A stretch of DNA of 64,000 nt from Novosphingobium album (ex Hu et al. 2023) (GCF_022832385.1 NZ_JALHLE010000005.1:310001-374000); one strand, 5' to 3'. Shown: positions 1 to 9,123, numbered from the stretch's first letter. The notes: generated from the sequence alone by a model not told the origin. Numbers and translations: made by a program.

Positions 1-1098
1 CGAGCCTGCGCCATCGAGTTCAAAACTCCGTTCCAGCGCGACCAGTTCGCCTTCATGCGGCGTGGCGACCGTGGGCGCAGCCCGTTCGACCAGCGCGTGC
101 GGCGCCAGCAGCACCAGCGCATCGGCATCGACCACCGCCGCCACCGGATCAGCCAGCGCGATAGCCAGCCGCTCGCGCGCTTCGCCGTCGCGGCCAAGGC
201 CTGGCCCAACAAGCACTGCGCTATTACGGTCGTCGGTCAGCACTTCGGAAAGCGCCCCTGTCTCGACGACAATGTCGGTAGGGACATTGCGCTTGCTCTC
301 GGCAAAGAGCTTCACATAGCCCGCCCCTGCCCCTTGCGCGGCGATGGCCGCCAGCAGGGCCGCGCCGGGCATACCTCCACCAACAACGGCCAGCAGACCG
401 CGCCGGTACTTGTGCGCATCGACGGCAGGGGCAGAAACTTGCGGAGCCCCCGAAACCTGCGCCGCACCTTCGACCGGCGTCACGCCGATCGGCACCAGCC
501 GCAATGTTCCCATCTTCGCGGCGGAAGGCATCAGGAAATGCGCAAACTTCCACGCCCCCAGTGCCACGGTCAGATCGTATCGCGGCAGGCCCTCGTTCAG
601 GAGCATCCCGCTGTCCGACTGCACGCCGCTGGGCAGATCGACTGCCACCAGATGCCTGTGATGCGCGGCCAGCCGGGTGAGCAGTGCAAAGTGATCGTCC
701 GAGAGCGGCCGGGTGAGGCCGCTGCCGAACAGGCAGTCCACCAGCACATCACCATGCGCCCCGGCATCCGGCCCGAGCACCTGGCCGCCGAACAGCGCGC
801 GCGCGTTCCTTGCCGCATCCGTCCTCGATTCCGTGGCCGCAACCACCTCGACATGCCCCCCACGCTCGCGGATCGCTTCGGCAATCACATACCCGTCACC
901 GCCATTGTTGCCGGGGCCGCACAGTACCGTGACCTTGCGGTGCGCGGACATGCGCCATACCCAGTCCGCCGCGCCGCGCCCGGCGATCTGCATCAGCGTG
1001 TCGACGCTTGAACCCGTATCGATCAGTGCCTGCTCGGCCTCGCGCATCTGCGCGACGGTAAGGATCTGGGCGAGATGGGGAAACTCAGTGTGCGGCAT
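1..1098 (-). CDS. nnr: Bifunctional NAD(P)H-hydrate epimerase / ADP-dependent dehydratase, partial
   Basis: This enzyme repairs hydrated NAD(P)H. The N-terminal domain epimerises R- and S-NAD(P)HX and the C-terminal domain dehydrates the S form with ADP. From ATG at 1098 the minus strand stays open for 366 codons to the window edge, so the C-terminus is outside. Residues 61-69 are GPGNNGGDG, the signature of the YjeF_N epimerase fold. A second, ribokinase-like domain starts near residue 225 (VVGGGMPGAALLAAI, AGAGYVKLF). The start overlaps the end of the upstream lipoprotein gene by 14 bases, suggesting translational coupling. The family assignment is firm. The catalytic end of the dehydratase domain cannot be checked here. 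Confidence 0.9.
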   Translation of the reverse strand, partial: MPHTEFPHLAQILTVAQMREAEQALIDTGSSVDTLMQIAGRGAADWVWRMSAHRKVTVLCGPGNNGGDGYVIAEAIRERGGHVEVVAATESRTDAARNARALFGGQVLGPDAGAHGDVLVDCLFGSGLTRPLSDDHFALLTRLAAHHRHLVAVDLPSGVQSDSGMLLNEGLPRYDLTVALGAWKFAHFLMPSAAKMGTLRLVPIGVTPVEGAAQVSGAPQVSAPAVDAHKYRRGLLAVVGGGMPGAALLAAIAAQGAGAGYVKLFAESKRNVPTDIVVETGALSEVLTDDRNSAVLVGPGLGRDGEARERLAIALADPVAAVVDADALVLLAPHALVERAAPTVATPHEGELVALERSFELDGAGS

Positions 1099-1453
1099 CG
1101 GCTTTCATCGTGACGGGAAAGAGGTAGCGGTCCGCTCCTACCGTAACGTCAAGCTTGCCGTCCACCAGCTTCGTCTGCGCCTGTTCGGCGCCATCGGTGA
1201 CGGAAAGGCCAGTTCCGTCGGTCATTACGTCGAAACGCCGGAACGCGCCGTCCGGGTGATGGACGATCAAGGTGAGCTTGCCGTCCTTCTCCGACCGTTC
1301 GACCGAACAGACCCGGCCCAGCTTCTCGGCCCCGCCTAGGGCGCAGTCGATGCGCTCGTCCCCGGCCGCGACCGGCGGCGCTTCACCGCCGGAGGAGCAG
1401 GCGGCGACGAGCAACGTAAATGTTGCGCCGAGATGCCTCGACAAGCTCAGCAT
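1085..1453 (-). CDS. Small putative lipoprotein, unknown function
   Basis: The product is 122 residues if it starts at the ATG at 1453. This start gives a short N-terminus, a hydrophobic core and a lipobox LVAAC about 16 residues in, so it probably becomes a lipid-anchored periplasmic protein. A GGGAG Shine-Dalgarno-like stretch lies 11 bases upstream. A longer reading frame to 1519 exists, but it would bury the signal peptide. The rest is a small beta-rich domain with one further Cys pair (DCALGG, RVCSVE). I recognise no family. It sits between ilvD and the NAD(P)HX repair gene on the same strand, 70 bases after the ilvD stop, and overlaps the repair gene by 14 bases. Confidence 0.7.
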   Translation of the reverse strand: MLSLSRHLGATFTLLVAACSSGGEAPPVAAGDERIDCALGGAEKLGRVCSVERSEKDGKLTLIVHHPDGAFRRFDVMTDGTGLSVTDGAEQAQTKLVDGKLDVTVGADRYLFPVTMKADAAH

Positions 1454-1523
1454 GAGCGGGCTTGCTCCCGTTTGAACAGCCGCTCGTTCTGATCCTGTCG
1501 AAGGACAGCCGCAGGGCACGACC

Positions 1524-3380
1524 TTACCCGCGCTTCAGCTGGCTCACGTCGCGCACCGCGCCCTTGGCAGCGCTGGTGGTCATCGCGGCATAGGCCTGCA
1601 GCGCGGCAGAGATCTTGCGCTGGCGCGGATGCACCGGAGACCATGCGTCGGCCCCGCGTGCCTCCTGCACGGCACGGCGGGCAGCCAGTTCCTCGTCGGA
1701 AACCATCAGGTTGATCGTACGGTTCGGGATGTCGATCTCGATCGTATCGCCGTTCTCGACAAGACCGATCTCCCCGCCCTCGGCCGCTTCGGGTGAGGCG
1801 TGGCCGATCGAAAGGCCCGAAGTGCCTCCCGAAAAACGCCCGTCGGTCAGTAGCGCGCAGGCCTTACCAAGGCCCTTCGACTTCAGGTAGCTGGTGGGAT
1901 AGAGCATTTCCTGCATGCCCGGCCCGCCGCGCGGCCCTTCGTAACGGATCACGACAACATCACCAGCCTCGACCTGCCCGCCGAGGATGCCCGCGACCGC
2001 TGCATCCTGGCTTTCATAGACCCGCGCCTTGCCGGTGAACTTCAGGATACTGTCATCGACGCCCGCCGTTTTCACGATGCAACCATCGCGCGCGATGTTG
2101 CCGAACAGCACGGCAAGGCCACCGTCCTGACTGAAGGCGTGTTCCTTGCTACGGATCACGCCATGTTCACGGTCGAGATCGAGCTCATCCCAGCGGCGCG
2201 ACTGGCTGAAGGCGGTCTGCGTCGGCACGCCGCCCGGCGCGGCCTTGAAGAACTCCTGCACCGATGCGTCGTTAGTGCGGCTGATGTCCCAGCGGTTTAA
2301 CGCATCGCCCAGCGTCTTGCTGTGAACGGTCGGCAGGTTAGTGTGGAGCAGGCCTGCACGGTCGAGCTGGCCGAGGATCGCCATGATGCCGCCAGCCCGG
2401 TGGACGTCTTCCATGTGCACGTCAGCCTTGGCGGGCGCGACCTTCGAGAGGCACGGCACCTTGCGGCTGAGGCGGTCGATGTCCTGCATCGTGAAGTCCA
2501 CGCCTGCTTCAGCGGCCGCTGCAAGGAGATGCAGCACTGTGTTGGTGGAGCCGCCCATGGCGATGTCGAGGCTCATGGCGTTCTCGAACGCCTCGAAGCT
2601 GGCGACATTGCGCGGCAGGACGCTTTCGTCGTCCTGCTCGTAGTAGCGCTGGCACAGGTCGACCGCGAGACGGCCCGCTTCGCGAAACAGGCGTTCGCGA
2701 TCGGCATGGGTAGCAAGAGTGGAGCCGTTGCCGGGCAGCGACAGGCCCAGTGCCTCGGTAAGGCAGTTCATCGAGTTGGCGGTGAACATGCCCGAGCATG
2801 AACCGCAGGTCGGGCAGGCGGATCGCTCGATCGCCTTCACTTCCTCGTCGGTATAGCTTTCGTCCGCTGCGGCCACCATTGCATCGACCAGATCGAGCGC
2901 GTGCTCCTTGCCTTTGAGGATCACCTTGCCCGCTTCCATCGGCCCGCCCGAGACAAAGACGACAGGAATGTTGATGCGCAGCGCCGCCATCAGCATCCCG
3001 GGCGTGATCTTGTCGCAGTTGGAGATGCAGACCATGGCGTCGGCGCAATGCGCGTTGACCATGTATTCGACGCTATCGGCGATCAGTTCGCGGCTGGGCA
3101 GCGAATAGAGCATGCCGTCGTGGCCCATGGCGATGCCGTCATCGACCGCGATGGTGTTGAATTCCTTGGCGACACCGCCCGCCGCCTCGATCTCGCGCGC
3201 GACCAGCTGGCCCAGGTCCTTGAGGTGGACGTGGCCCGGCACGAACTGCGTGAACGAGTTCACCACGGCAATGATCGGCTTGCCGAAATCGCTGTCCTTC
3301 ATCCCGGTCGCGCGCCACAGGCCACGGGCACCAGCCATGTTGCGGCCGTGGGTGGAAGTGCGGGAACGATAGGCGGGCAT
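1524..3380 (-). CDS. ilvD: Dihydroxy-acid dehydratase
   Basis: This enzyme dehydrates 2,3-dihydroxy-3-methylbutanoate and its 3-methylpentanoate homologue to the 2-oxo acids in valine and isoleucine synthesis. It is cytosolic and Fe-S dependent. At 618 residues it has the usual IlvD/Edd length. Visible motifs are CDKITPGM at residues 122-129, [15 protein letters not shown] from residue 189 (cluster cysteines), [11 protein letters not shown] in the middle and [15 protein letters not shown] near the C-terminus. The N-terminus reads [20 protein letters not shown], typical for the family. It is followed on the same strand by the small lipoprotein gene. No regulatory leader is evident in the 150 bases upstream. 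Confidence 0.97.
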   Translation of the reverse strand: MPAYRSRTSTHGRNMAGARGLWRATGMKDSDFGKPIIAVVNSFTQFVPGHVHLKDLGQLVAREIEAAGGVAKEFNTIAVDDGIAMGHDGMLYSLPSRELIADSVEYMVNAHCADAMVCISNCDKITPGMLMAALRINIPVVFVSGGPMEAGKVILKGKEHALDLVDAMVAAADESYTDEEVKAIERSACPTCGSCSGMFTANSMNCLTEALGLSLPGNGSTLATHADRERLFREAGRLAVDLCQRYYEQDDESVLPRNVASFEAFENAMSLDIAMGGSTNTVLHLLAAAAEAGVDFTMQDIDRLSRKVPCLSKVAPAKADVHMEDVHRAGGIMAILGQLDRAGLLHTNLPTVHSKTLGDALNRWDISRTNDASVQEFFKAAPGGVPTQTAFSQSRRWDELDLDREHGVIRSKEHAFSQDGGLAVLFGNIARDGCIVKTAGVDDSILKFTGKARVYESQDAAVAGILGGQVEAGDVVVIRYEGPRGGPGMQEMLYPTSYLKSKGLGKACALLTDGRFSGGTSGLSIGHASPEAAEGGEIGLVENGDTIEIDIPNRTINLMVSDEELAARRAVQEARGADAWSPVHPRQRKISAALQAYAAMTTSAAKGAVRDVSQLKRG

Positions 3381-3529
3381 GTAACGGACTCCGGAAAAAA
3401 GTGCACTGTGGCGCAGGATAGGCAGACCGCGCCCCTACGCCAAACGTGCGCTTATCCGAAGCAGAAAATGTCTCGCAGAACCCAATGAGTTTCCAAATGA
3501 TGCGCGATCGGCCTTCGCCGCAAGTTCCG

Positions 3530-4216
3530 TTAGGCGAAGAACAGGCTGGTGTCCTGCGGAATGTCCGCCACCCCCTGCAGCTCTGCGATCAGCACTCCGT
3601 CGTAATAGACGGCGACATCCGTGCCGGTGTCAGCAAAGGTCACGAGACTTGCATCCCCGTTCTTGATCTCGAGATGGTCCTCGCCCAGCGTGAAGTCGGT
3701 TACGATGTCCGAGCCCAACCCCAGGTATTCGGGGCCGACGTTGAACTGGAAGGTATCGGCACCCTCCCCTCCCGTGAGGACATCATTGCCCCGGTCGCCA
3801 TCGGTCAGGTCGTCACCGGCATCACCCCAGATCCTGTCATCATCCTCGCCGCCCAGCAGCGTGTCATTCCCGCAGCCGCCATGGATCTGGTCGTCGCCGC
3901 CATTGGCCAGCACGAAATCATCGCCATTGCCGGCAAAGACCACATCGTCGCCGCCATTGGCGACGATGAAGTCATCACCCCCGCCACCGGTGAGGACATT
4001 GGCGGTATCGTCGCCAACGATGATCTGGCCCGCCTCCGCAGAATCCCCTCCACAGCCGCAATCACCGCCGGGGCTTTCGCCCCCGCGCCCTTTCCAACTA
4101 CCTGCCTCGCGGTCGACACCGCTGCCATTACGCCAGCCATCCGTTGGTCCGCCTGAACCGAACCAGCCCCAGCCATGGTCGTTGGAGTGCCAGAAGTCCC
4201 GTACGATCCCGCCCAT
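3530..4216 (-). CDS. Small RTX-type calcium-binding repeat protein, probably type I secreted
   Basis: The product is about 228 residues from ATG 4216, which has GAGG 7 bases upstream (an upstream in-frame start at 4246 is less likely). Residues 1-60 are rich in Gly, Trp and Ser and have no signal peptide. The centre carries about seven RTX nonapeptide-like units of the GGxGxDxxx type (GGGGDDFIV, GGNDVLTGG, GADTFQF). The last 80 residues form the beta-rich DxITDFxxGEDxLEI module seen after RTX repeats, ending in the hydrophobic SLFFA typical of type I secretion signals. It should be a Ca2+-folding secreted protein. No catalytic domain and no ABC exporter gene are visible nearby. The function is unknown. 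Confidence 0.8.
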   Translation of the reverse strand: MGGIVRDFWHSNDHGWGWFGSGGPTDGWRNGSGVDREAGSWKGRGGESPGGDCGCGGDSAEAGQIIVGDDTANVLTGGGGDDFIVANGGDDVVFAGNGDDFVLANGGDDQIHGGCGNDTLLGGEDDDRIWGDAGDDLTDGDRGNDVLTGGEGADTFQFNVGPEYLGLGSDIVTDFTLGEDHLEIKNGDASLVTFADTGTDVAVYYDGVLIAELQGVADIPQDTSLFFA

Positions 4217-4545
4217 AATCCATCCTCGTACCGGCATACGCCGCAATATTCATGCAAGGATGTTGAACGGTGCGAAACAATTCAAGTCCCAATCACTTTC
4301 AATATGGCTCAACATCGCACAGTCACCTCTTCCGATTTTTAATGAAGTCCACCCAGATATTTCCGTTTCAAACGCTATTGTACGCAGAAACCTGCCCTGC
4401 TCTCCTAACAAAAGAAATCCGGTCTTCGCCCATCATTGCACCATTACGGAGATGATGAAACGGCCGGACACACGGCAGTGCAGTTGTGCACATGGGGCTA
4501 TCGCCCTGTTTTTGCCTGCGGTTCTCGATCTGCTAGACTTGCCGC
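4217..4545. other. Gene-free, AT-richer divergent intergenic region
   Basis: This 329-base gap separates the divergent RTX gene and the DUF3806-like gene and must contain both promoters. It is visibly richer in A and T than its surroundings. An 8-base inverted repeat GATGTTGA (4259-4266) and TCAACATC (4309-4316) lies upstream of the RTX start. I see no convincing sigma-70 hexamer pair and no open frame with coding character. Confidence 0.5.
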
Positions 4546-4977
4546 ATGAAAAGTCCCGATTCCCTCACCCTCGAACCCGAGGAGCAGGAATGGCTGGAAC
4601 AGGCGCGAACCTGGATAAAGGGTCATTTCGCCAGTACTCCGGACGAGGCCTATGCATCGATCGAGGGCAAGCTCGCCGTCATCCGCGCGAATCTCGCCCA
4701 TGGCTGGGTCGGCCCCGAAGATACCTGGAAACTGCAGGCGCTCGGCATCGCGATGGGCGATGCGCTGGCACAGGACCTGATGCTGGACTGGGTCACCGTC
4801 GATGATGAATATGGTCGACAGCCCGCCCTGCACTGGCCGGGAACCAGCATCCTGTGCTTTCCCGTGACAATGATCTCGCAGCGCATCGAGGAAGGAGAAG
4901 GCCTCGATATCGACACGATGTACGAAACCACGCGCGAGAAACTGAACAAGCTCGCCTTCTCGGGCGACGTTGAATAG
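4546..4977 (+). CDS. DUF3806-like conserved hypothetical protein
   Basis: This is a 143-residue soluble protein starting MKSPDSLTLEPEEQEWLEQ. It shows a helical N-terminal half followed by LGIAMGDALAQ, LDWVTVDDEYGRQPAL and FPVTMISQRIEEGE. This pattern matches the DUF3806 family as I remember it, where a GD-x-L segment precedes a W-x-V-x-DEYG strand. No signal peptide or membrane segment is seen. The biochemical role is unknown. It is transcribed away from the RTX gene and convergently with the N-formylglutamate amidohydrolase gene. Confidence 0.7.
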   Translation: MKSPDSLTLEPEEQEWLEQARTWIKGHFASTPDEAYASIEGKLAVIRANLAHGWVGPEDTWKLQALGIAMGDALAQDLMLDWVTVDDEYGRQPALHWPGTSILCFPVTMISQRIEEGEGLDIDTMYETTREKLNKLAFSGDVE

Positions 4978-5070
4978 ACCTCAGCCTTCGAGCACGACCG
5001 CTACTTCGTTGCAGATGCGCGTCAGGCGCTCGGCCCATTCGGCCTGCCCGGCGGCATCGGCGATCAGGTC

Positions 5071-5754
5071 CTACCGCACCTCAATGTAGAGATAGGGCCG
5101 CCCCTCGCTTTCCACGTGGCGCTCGATCGCCGCGTTATAGACCTTGCCCGAATAGGGAAGCTGGTCGCCGACGATCAGCCCCTCGGCCTCCAGCAGCGGC
5201 TGGGCGGCAAGGGCACCACGGTCGTCTTCGTCGTAAAGCAATCCGCAATGCCAGGGGCGCTTTTCATCCGGCTTGCAGGCTAGGCACGGCGTGAAGCTGT
5301 GCAGGATCAGCGTGAGCGCGGGCGGCGTGCCTTCGAGCAGTTCGGTAAGCTTCTCGTGGAACGGCCGGTGGAAGCGCGCGAGCCGCGCCTCGCGGTCGAT
5401 GCCGAGATTGCCGGGGATGGCGTGCCCATCGCTGGCCTCGGGGATCGCCGCCGGGTCCTGTTCTGTGCGGTTGGTGTCGCAGACAAGGCGGCTGACATTG
5501 CCGAGCAACGCCGCCGTTCCCTGCTGTGCCGCCATGCGCTCGGCGATGCCCGCCACGCCAATGTCGATGGCGATGTGCTCGTCCATCAGTTCGGGCGCGA
5601 TGCCGAGGCCAATGTCATCGGGCACCCGATTGGAGGCATGGTCGGCGACAACAAGGATACCGCCAAAACGCGGGGTACCGACGATACGATAGGCTTCGGA
5701 CGTGGCGGGGGCGTGCATCTGCGTAACTATCGCAGCTTTCCGCTCATTTGCCAC
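5071..5754 (-). CDS. N-formylglutamate amidohydrolase family protein, C-terminally truncated by an in-frame TAG
   Basis: The family hydrolyses N-formylglutamate or related N-acyl amino acids. Conserved pieces include VADHASNRVPDDIG, DIGVAGIAERMA, VCDTNR and SFTP. The reading frame stops at TAG (5071-5073) immediately after YLYIEVR, where relatives usually continue with QDLI. Reading past the TAG in the same frame gives DLIADAAGQAEWAERL and a normal TGA at 4981-4983, 30 codons later. A single CAG-to-TAG change therefore explains the truncation. The protein is 227 residues instead of about 257. The start is GTG at 5754, overlapping the ispE end, or ATG at 5718. It may be a recent pseudogene, a tolerated truncation or a sequence error. 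Confidence 0.8.
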   Translation of the reverse strand: MANERKAAIVTQMHAPATSEAYRIVGTPRFGGILVVADHASNRVPDDIGLGIAPELMDEHIAIDIGVAGIAERMAAQQGTAALLGNVSRLVCDTNRTEQDPAAIPEASDGHAIPGNLGIDREARLARFHRPFHEKLTELLEGTPPALTLILHSFTPCLACKPDEKRPWHCGLLYDEDDRGALAAQPLLEAEGLIVGDQLPYSGKVYNAAIERHVESEGRPYLYIEVR

Positions 5755-6542
5755 CAGTCCGGTTGCACTTCCGCAATTTTATCTGCAGCCGCCTCCAGTC
5801 CGGCCTCGCTGTCGTAAAGCGCAAAGCACGTGGCGCCCGATCCGGACATTCGGGCAAGGAACGGCCCGGTCTCGCGCAGGGCTGCCAGAACATCGGCGAT
5901 CACAGGACAGATCGCTACTGCAGGCGCTTCGAGATCATTGCGCCCCTGCAACGCGATCTCGCGCAAGGTGCCCGTGGGCATCGGCCCGCGATCAATCTGG
6001 TCCCAGGCCTTGAACACCGGCCCGGTCGGTACCGGCTGGCGCGGGTTCACCAGCAGAACGGGGCATCCCGCGAGGTCATTCTCGGCCACTTCGGCCAGAT
6101 CAGTGCCCGTACCAGTGCCGACACACGGCCGCGACAGGACGCAGGCGGGCACATCGGCCCCTAGCGTCGCGGCGCAGGCGTGCCAGTCATCGGGCAGACC
6201 ATATGCAGCCTCGACCATGCGAAACACCGCCCCGGCATCCGCCGATCCGCCGCCCAGCCCGGCCGCCACCGGCAGGTGCTTTTCGAGCGTGACCGACCAG
6301 CCCTTGCCATGCGGCAGAGCGGAGAGCGCCTGGCCCACAATGTTATTGAAGGGGTCATCGATCCTGGCGGCGAATTCGCCGTGGGTATTCAGGCTGTCAG
6401 CTTCAGCGGGCGCAGCAGAGAGCCGGTCGCCATCATCAACGAAGGCAAACAGCGTTTCCAGCTCGTGATAGCCATCCTCGCGCCGCCTGCGGACATGCAG
6501 CGCGAGGTTGATCTTGGCGTAGGCGGTTTCGGACAGAGTCAT
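5727..6542 (-). CDS. ispE: 4-diphosphocytidyl-2-C-methyl-D-erythritol kinase
   Basis: This GHMP kinase phosphorylates CDP-methylerythritol with ATP in the non-mevalonate isoprenoid pathway. The ATG at 6542 gives 271 residues beginning MTLSETAYAKINLALHV, where AKINL is the family start. The frame stays open to 6809 but that extension is Arg/Ala-rich noise. The glycine-rich ATP motif LPVAAGLGGGSADAGA is present, with GADVPAC and the C-terminal MSGSGATCFAL motif. The 3' end overlaps the GTG start of the amidohydrolase gene, so the two are likely co-transcribed. A strong hairpin terminator for the upstream ETF-QO gene lies just before this start. Confidence 0.95.
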   Translation of the reverse strand: MTLSETAYAKINLALHVRRRREDGYHELETLFAFVDDGDRLSAAPAEADSLNTHGEFAARIDDPFNNIVGQALSALPHGKGWSVTLEKHLPVAAGLGGGSADAGAVFRMVEAAYGLPDDWHACAATLGADVPACVLSRPCVGTGTGTDLAEVAENDLAGCPVLLVNPRQPVPTGPVFKAWDQIDRGPMPTGTLREIALQGRNDLEAPAVAICPVIADVLAALRETGPFLARMSGSGATCFALYDSEAGLEAAADKIAEVQPDWWQMSGKLR

Positions 6543-6563
6543 CACGCCCTCCCTGAAACGGGA

Positions 6564-6590
6564 AAAGCGCCGGGGCAACCCCGGCGCTTT
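6564..6590 (-). terminator. Rho-independent terminator after ETF-QO
   Basis: A perfect 12-base-pair stem (AAAGCGCCGGGG with its complement) and a 3-base loop lies 26 bases downstream of the ETF-QO stop. Read on the minus strand it ends in CTTTTCC. It separates ETF-QO from ispE, so ispE needs its own promoter in a short space or depends on read-through. Confidence 0.75.
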
Positions 6591-6615
6591 CCTGTTTTCC
6601 GCAATGATCTGGCGA

Positions 6616-8265
6616 TCACATATTCGGATAGTTCGGGCCGCCGCCGCCTTCGGGCGTGACCCATTCGATGTTCTGGGTCGGGTCCTTGATGTCGCAGGTC
6701 TTGCAGTGGACGCAGTTCTGGGCGTTGATCTGCAGGCGCGTGCCGCTGCCATCGGGATCGACGAACTCGTAGACGCCAGCCGGGCAGTAGCGCGCCTCGG
6801 GGCCTGCATAGATGGGCAGGTTGATCTCGGTCGGAACCGTCGGGTCCTTCAGCCGCAGGTGGCAAGGCTGCTCTTCCTCGTGATTGGTGAACGAGTAGGA
6901 CACGCTGGTCAGGCGGTCGAAGCTGATCACGCCGTCGGGCTTGGGATAGTCGATCGGCTTGTAGAGGTCGGCGCGCTGCAGGCACGAGGCATCGGTGTGA
7001 TGCTTCATCGGCTTGACGAGGCCGAAGCCGAACAGGGTACGCAGCCACATGTCCGTGCCCGCGAGGATCGTGCCCAGCTCGCCGCCCCACTTGGCCACCA
7101 TCGGCTCGGCGTTCTGCACGAGCTTCAGTTCCTTGGCGATCCAGCTGTCGCGAACGGCATCGTCGTATTCCTGCAGGGTGTCCTGCTCGCGACCAGCCTT
7201 GACCGCCGCGGCAATCGCCTCGGCAGCCAGCATGCCGCTCTTCATCGCGGTATGGCTGCCCTTGATGCGCGGCACGTTGACGAAGCCGGCCGAGCAGCCC
7301 GCCAGCACGCCGCCCGGGAACGCCAGCTGCGGCACCGACTGCCAGCCGCCCTCGTTGATGACGCGCGCGCCATAGGCCACGCGCTTGCCACCCTCGAGGA
7401 TCGCCTTGATTTCCGGGTGGGTCTTCCAGCGCTGGAATTCCTCAAAGGGATAGACGTAGGGGTTCTTGTAATCGAGCGCGGTAACGAAGCCGATCGAGAC
7501 CTGGTTGTTGGCCTGGTGGTAGAGGAAGCCGCCGCCCCAGCTGTCGCTCTCGCTCATCGGCCAGCCCTGCGTGTGGATGACGCGGCCGGGCACGTGCTTG
7601 TCGGGATCGATGTCCCACAGTTCCTTGATGCCAAGGCCGTAGATCTGCGGTTCGCAGTTCGCCTCGAGATCGTACTCGGCCTTCAGGCGCTTGGTCAGGT
7701 GGCCGCGCGCGCCTTCGCAGAACACGGTGTACTTACCCAGCAGGTTCATGCCCGGCTGGAAGTCGTCCTTGGGATTGCCCTCGCGGTCAACGCCCATGTC
7801 GCCGGTCTGCACGCCAATGACCGCGCCATTATCGTCATAGAGGATCTCGGCCGCCGGGAAGCCGGGGAAGATCTCGACTTCCAGCGCCTCGGCCTGCTCG
7901 GCCAGCCAGCGGCACAGGTTGCCCAGCGAGCCCGTGTAATTGCCGTGGTTCGACATGAAGCCGGGCTGGATCGCGTGGGGGATCGAGAACTTGCCCTTCT
8001 TCGTCATGTGCCAGTGCCAGTTGTCGGTCACCGGCGTCTCCGCCATCGGGCAGTCCATGTCACGCCATTCGGGCAGCAGTTCGTCGAGCGCCTTGGGATC
8101 GAAGGTCGCGCCCGACAGGATGTGCGCGCCAACTTCCGAGCCCTTTTCGAGCACGACGACCGAAAGTTCAGGGTCCATCTGCTTCAGTCGGATCGCCGTG
8201 GAAAGCCCGGCGGGCCCACCGCCGACGATGACGACGTCAAAAGGCATCTCTTCGCGTTCAATCAT
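6616..8265 (-). CDS. Electron transfer flavoprotein-ubiquinone oxidoreductase
   Basis: This inner-membrane-associated FAD and 4Fe-4S enzyme passes electrons from ETF to ubiquinone during fatty-acid and amino-acid oxidation. The 549 residues are full length. The N-terminus has the dinucleotide motif VVIVGGGPAGLSTAIRL. The C-terminal ferredoxin-like region shows YCPAGVYEF and NCVHCKTCDIKDPTQN, supplying the four cluster cysteines. GCSAGFVNVPRIKG and KSGMLAAEA in the middle are standard for the family. It is a monocistronic unit bounded by the terminator at 6564-6590. The ETF alpha and beta genes are not in the window. Confidence 0.96.
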   Translation of the reverse strand: MIEREEMPFDVVIVGGGPAGLSTAIRLKQMDPELSVVVLEKGSEVGAHILSGATFDPKALDELLPEWRDMDCPMAETPVTDNWHWHMTKKGKFSIPHAIQPGFMSNHGNYTGSLGNLCRWLAEQAEALEVEIFPGFPAAEILYDDNGAVIGVQTGDMGVDREGNPKDDFQPGMNLLGKYTVFCEGARGHLTKRLKAEYDLEANCEPQIYGLGIKELWDIDPDKHVPGRVIHTQGWPMSESDSWGGGFLYHQANNQVSIGFVTALDYKNPYVYPFEEFQRWKTHPEIKAILEGGKRVAYGARVINEGGWQSVPQLAFPGGVLAGCSAGFVNVPRIKGSHTAMKSGMLAAEAIAAAVKAGREQDTLQEYDDAVRDSWIAKELKLVQNAEPMVAKWGGELGTILAGTDMWLRTLFGFGLVKPMKHHTDASCLQRADLYKPIDYPKPDGVISFDRLTSVSYSFTNHEEEQPCHLRLKDPTVPTEINLPIYAGPEARYCPAGVYEFVDPDGSGTRLQINAQNCVHCKTCDIKDPTQNIEWVTPEGGGGPNYPNM

Positions 8266-8364
8266 GGGTATCCCCTGAAACCTGCTCGTGCGATCGTTTA
8301 GCCGACCGATTAATTTCCGCTCGTGCCTTGATTGCTTGCACGCGGCAGGTCAAGACCCGCTCTG

Positions 8365-9123
8365 ATGGATCACCCGGCAAATCCCGATTTTCTGGCCGAT
8401 ATCACAGGTGCGCTTCACTGGTGGCGTGAGGCCGGTGTCGATTGCGATTTCCTGGACGAGCCCAGCGAGTGGCTGGCCGTGCCCGACGACGAAGCGGGCG
8501 GCGAGCGCCGGGGTGCGCCAGAACGCCGCCCTCCCCGGACACCTGTCGAAGCGGCGGCAGAGGCCCCGCCGCGCCTTGATCCAGCCGCACTGCCGCCGGA
8601 CCTCGCCGCTTTCGCGCCCTGGTGGCTGAGTGAGCCGCTGCTGGACGGCGGCGCCACGGCTGGCCGTATCGCACCTCAGGGCGATGCGAGCGCCAAACTG
8701 ATGGTCGTGGTCGAGGAACCGGAACCCGAGGATCGCGAAACATTGCTGACCGGACCGCAGGGCAAACTGCTCGATGCTGTGCTCTCCGCGTTCGGCACCC
8801 GGCGCGAGGATGTTTACCTCGCCAGCGTACTTCCACGCCACACGCCTGCTCCGGACTGGACCGCCATGCAACAGCTTGGCCTCGGGCAGGTACTCGCACA
8901 CCACATCGCACTGGCCGCACCGGAACGGCTGCTGATCTTCGGTGGCAGCATTCTGCCGCTAATCGGCCACAAATCACCGCAACGCCCTGCCGTTTTACGA
9001 AATTTTCAACAAGAAGAACAAGCGATACCAATGCTCGCTGCATGGGGCCTGCCTGCGCTGATGCGACAACCGCGCGCCAAACCGGTCCTGTGGAGAGCCT
9101 GGCTCGAGTGGACTGCCGCCTGA
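8365..9123 (+). CDS. Uracil-DNA glycosylase superfamily-like protein, probably catalytically degenerate
   Basis: The product is 252 residues from ATG 8365; a TTG at 8332 is a weaker start. The C-terminal 150 residues follow the family-4 UDG layout: LTGPQGKLLDAVLSAFGTRR then DVYLASVLPRHTP, LLIFGGSILPLIGH and a final KPVLWRAWLEW. The active-site elements are not conserved. The usual GEAPG is EEPEPED, and the HPS-x-LL segment reads LPALMRQP. An iron-sulfur role is also unlikely, because the expected cysteines are missing. The N-terminal 70 residues are Pro/Ala/Arg-rich linker. It is upstream of and co-oriented with the lytic transglycosylase gene. It could be a DNA-binding or structural derivative; activity is unproven. 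Confidence 0.7.
   Translation: MDHPANPDFLADITGALHWWREAGVDCDFLDEPSEWLAVPDDEAGGERRGAPERRPPRTPVEAAAEAPPRLDPAALPPDLAAFAPWWLSEPLLDGGATAGRIAPQGDASAKLMVVVEEPEPEDRETLLTGPQGKLLDAVLSAFGTRREDVYLASVLPRHTPAPDWTAMQQLGLGQVLAHHIALAAPERLLIFGGSILPLIGHKSPQRPAVLRNFQQEEQAIPMLAAWGLPALMRQPRAKPVLWRAWLEWTAA

Noticed and set aside
6604..8301. 565-codon open frame on the plus strand opposite ETF-QO
   Set aside because: It mirrors a firmly identified gene. Its product has no family motifs and is the usual antisense open frame of GC-rich DNA.
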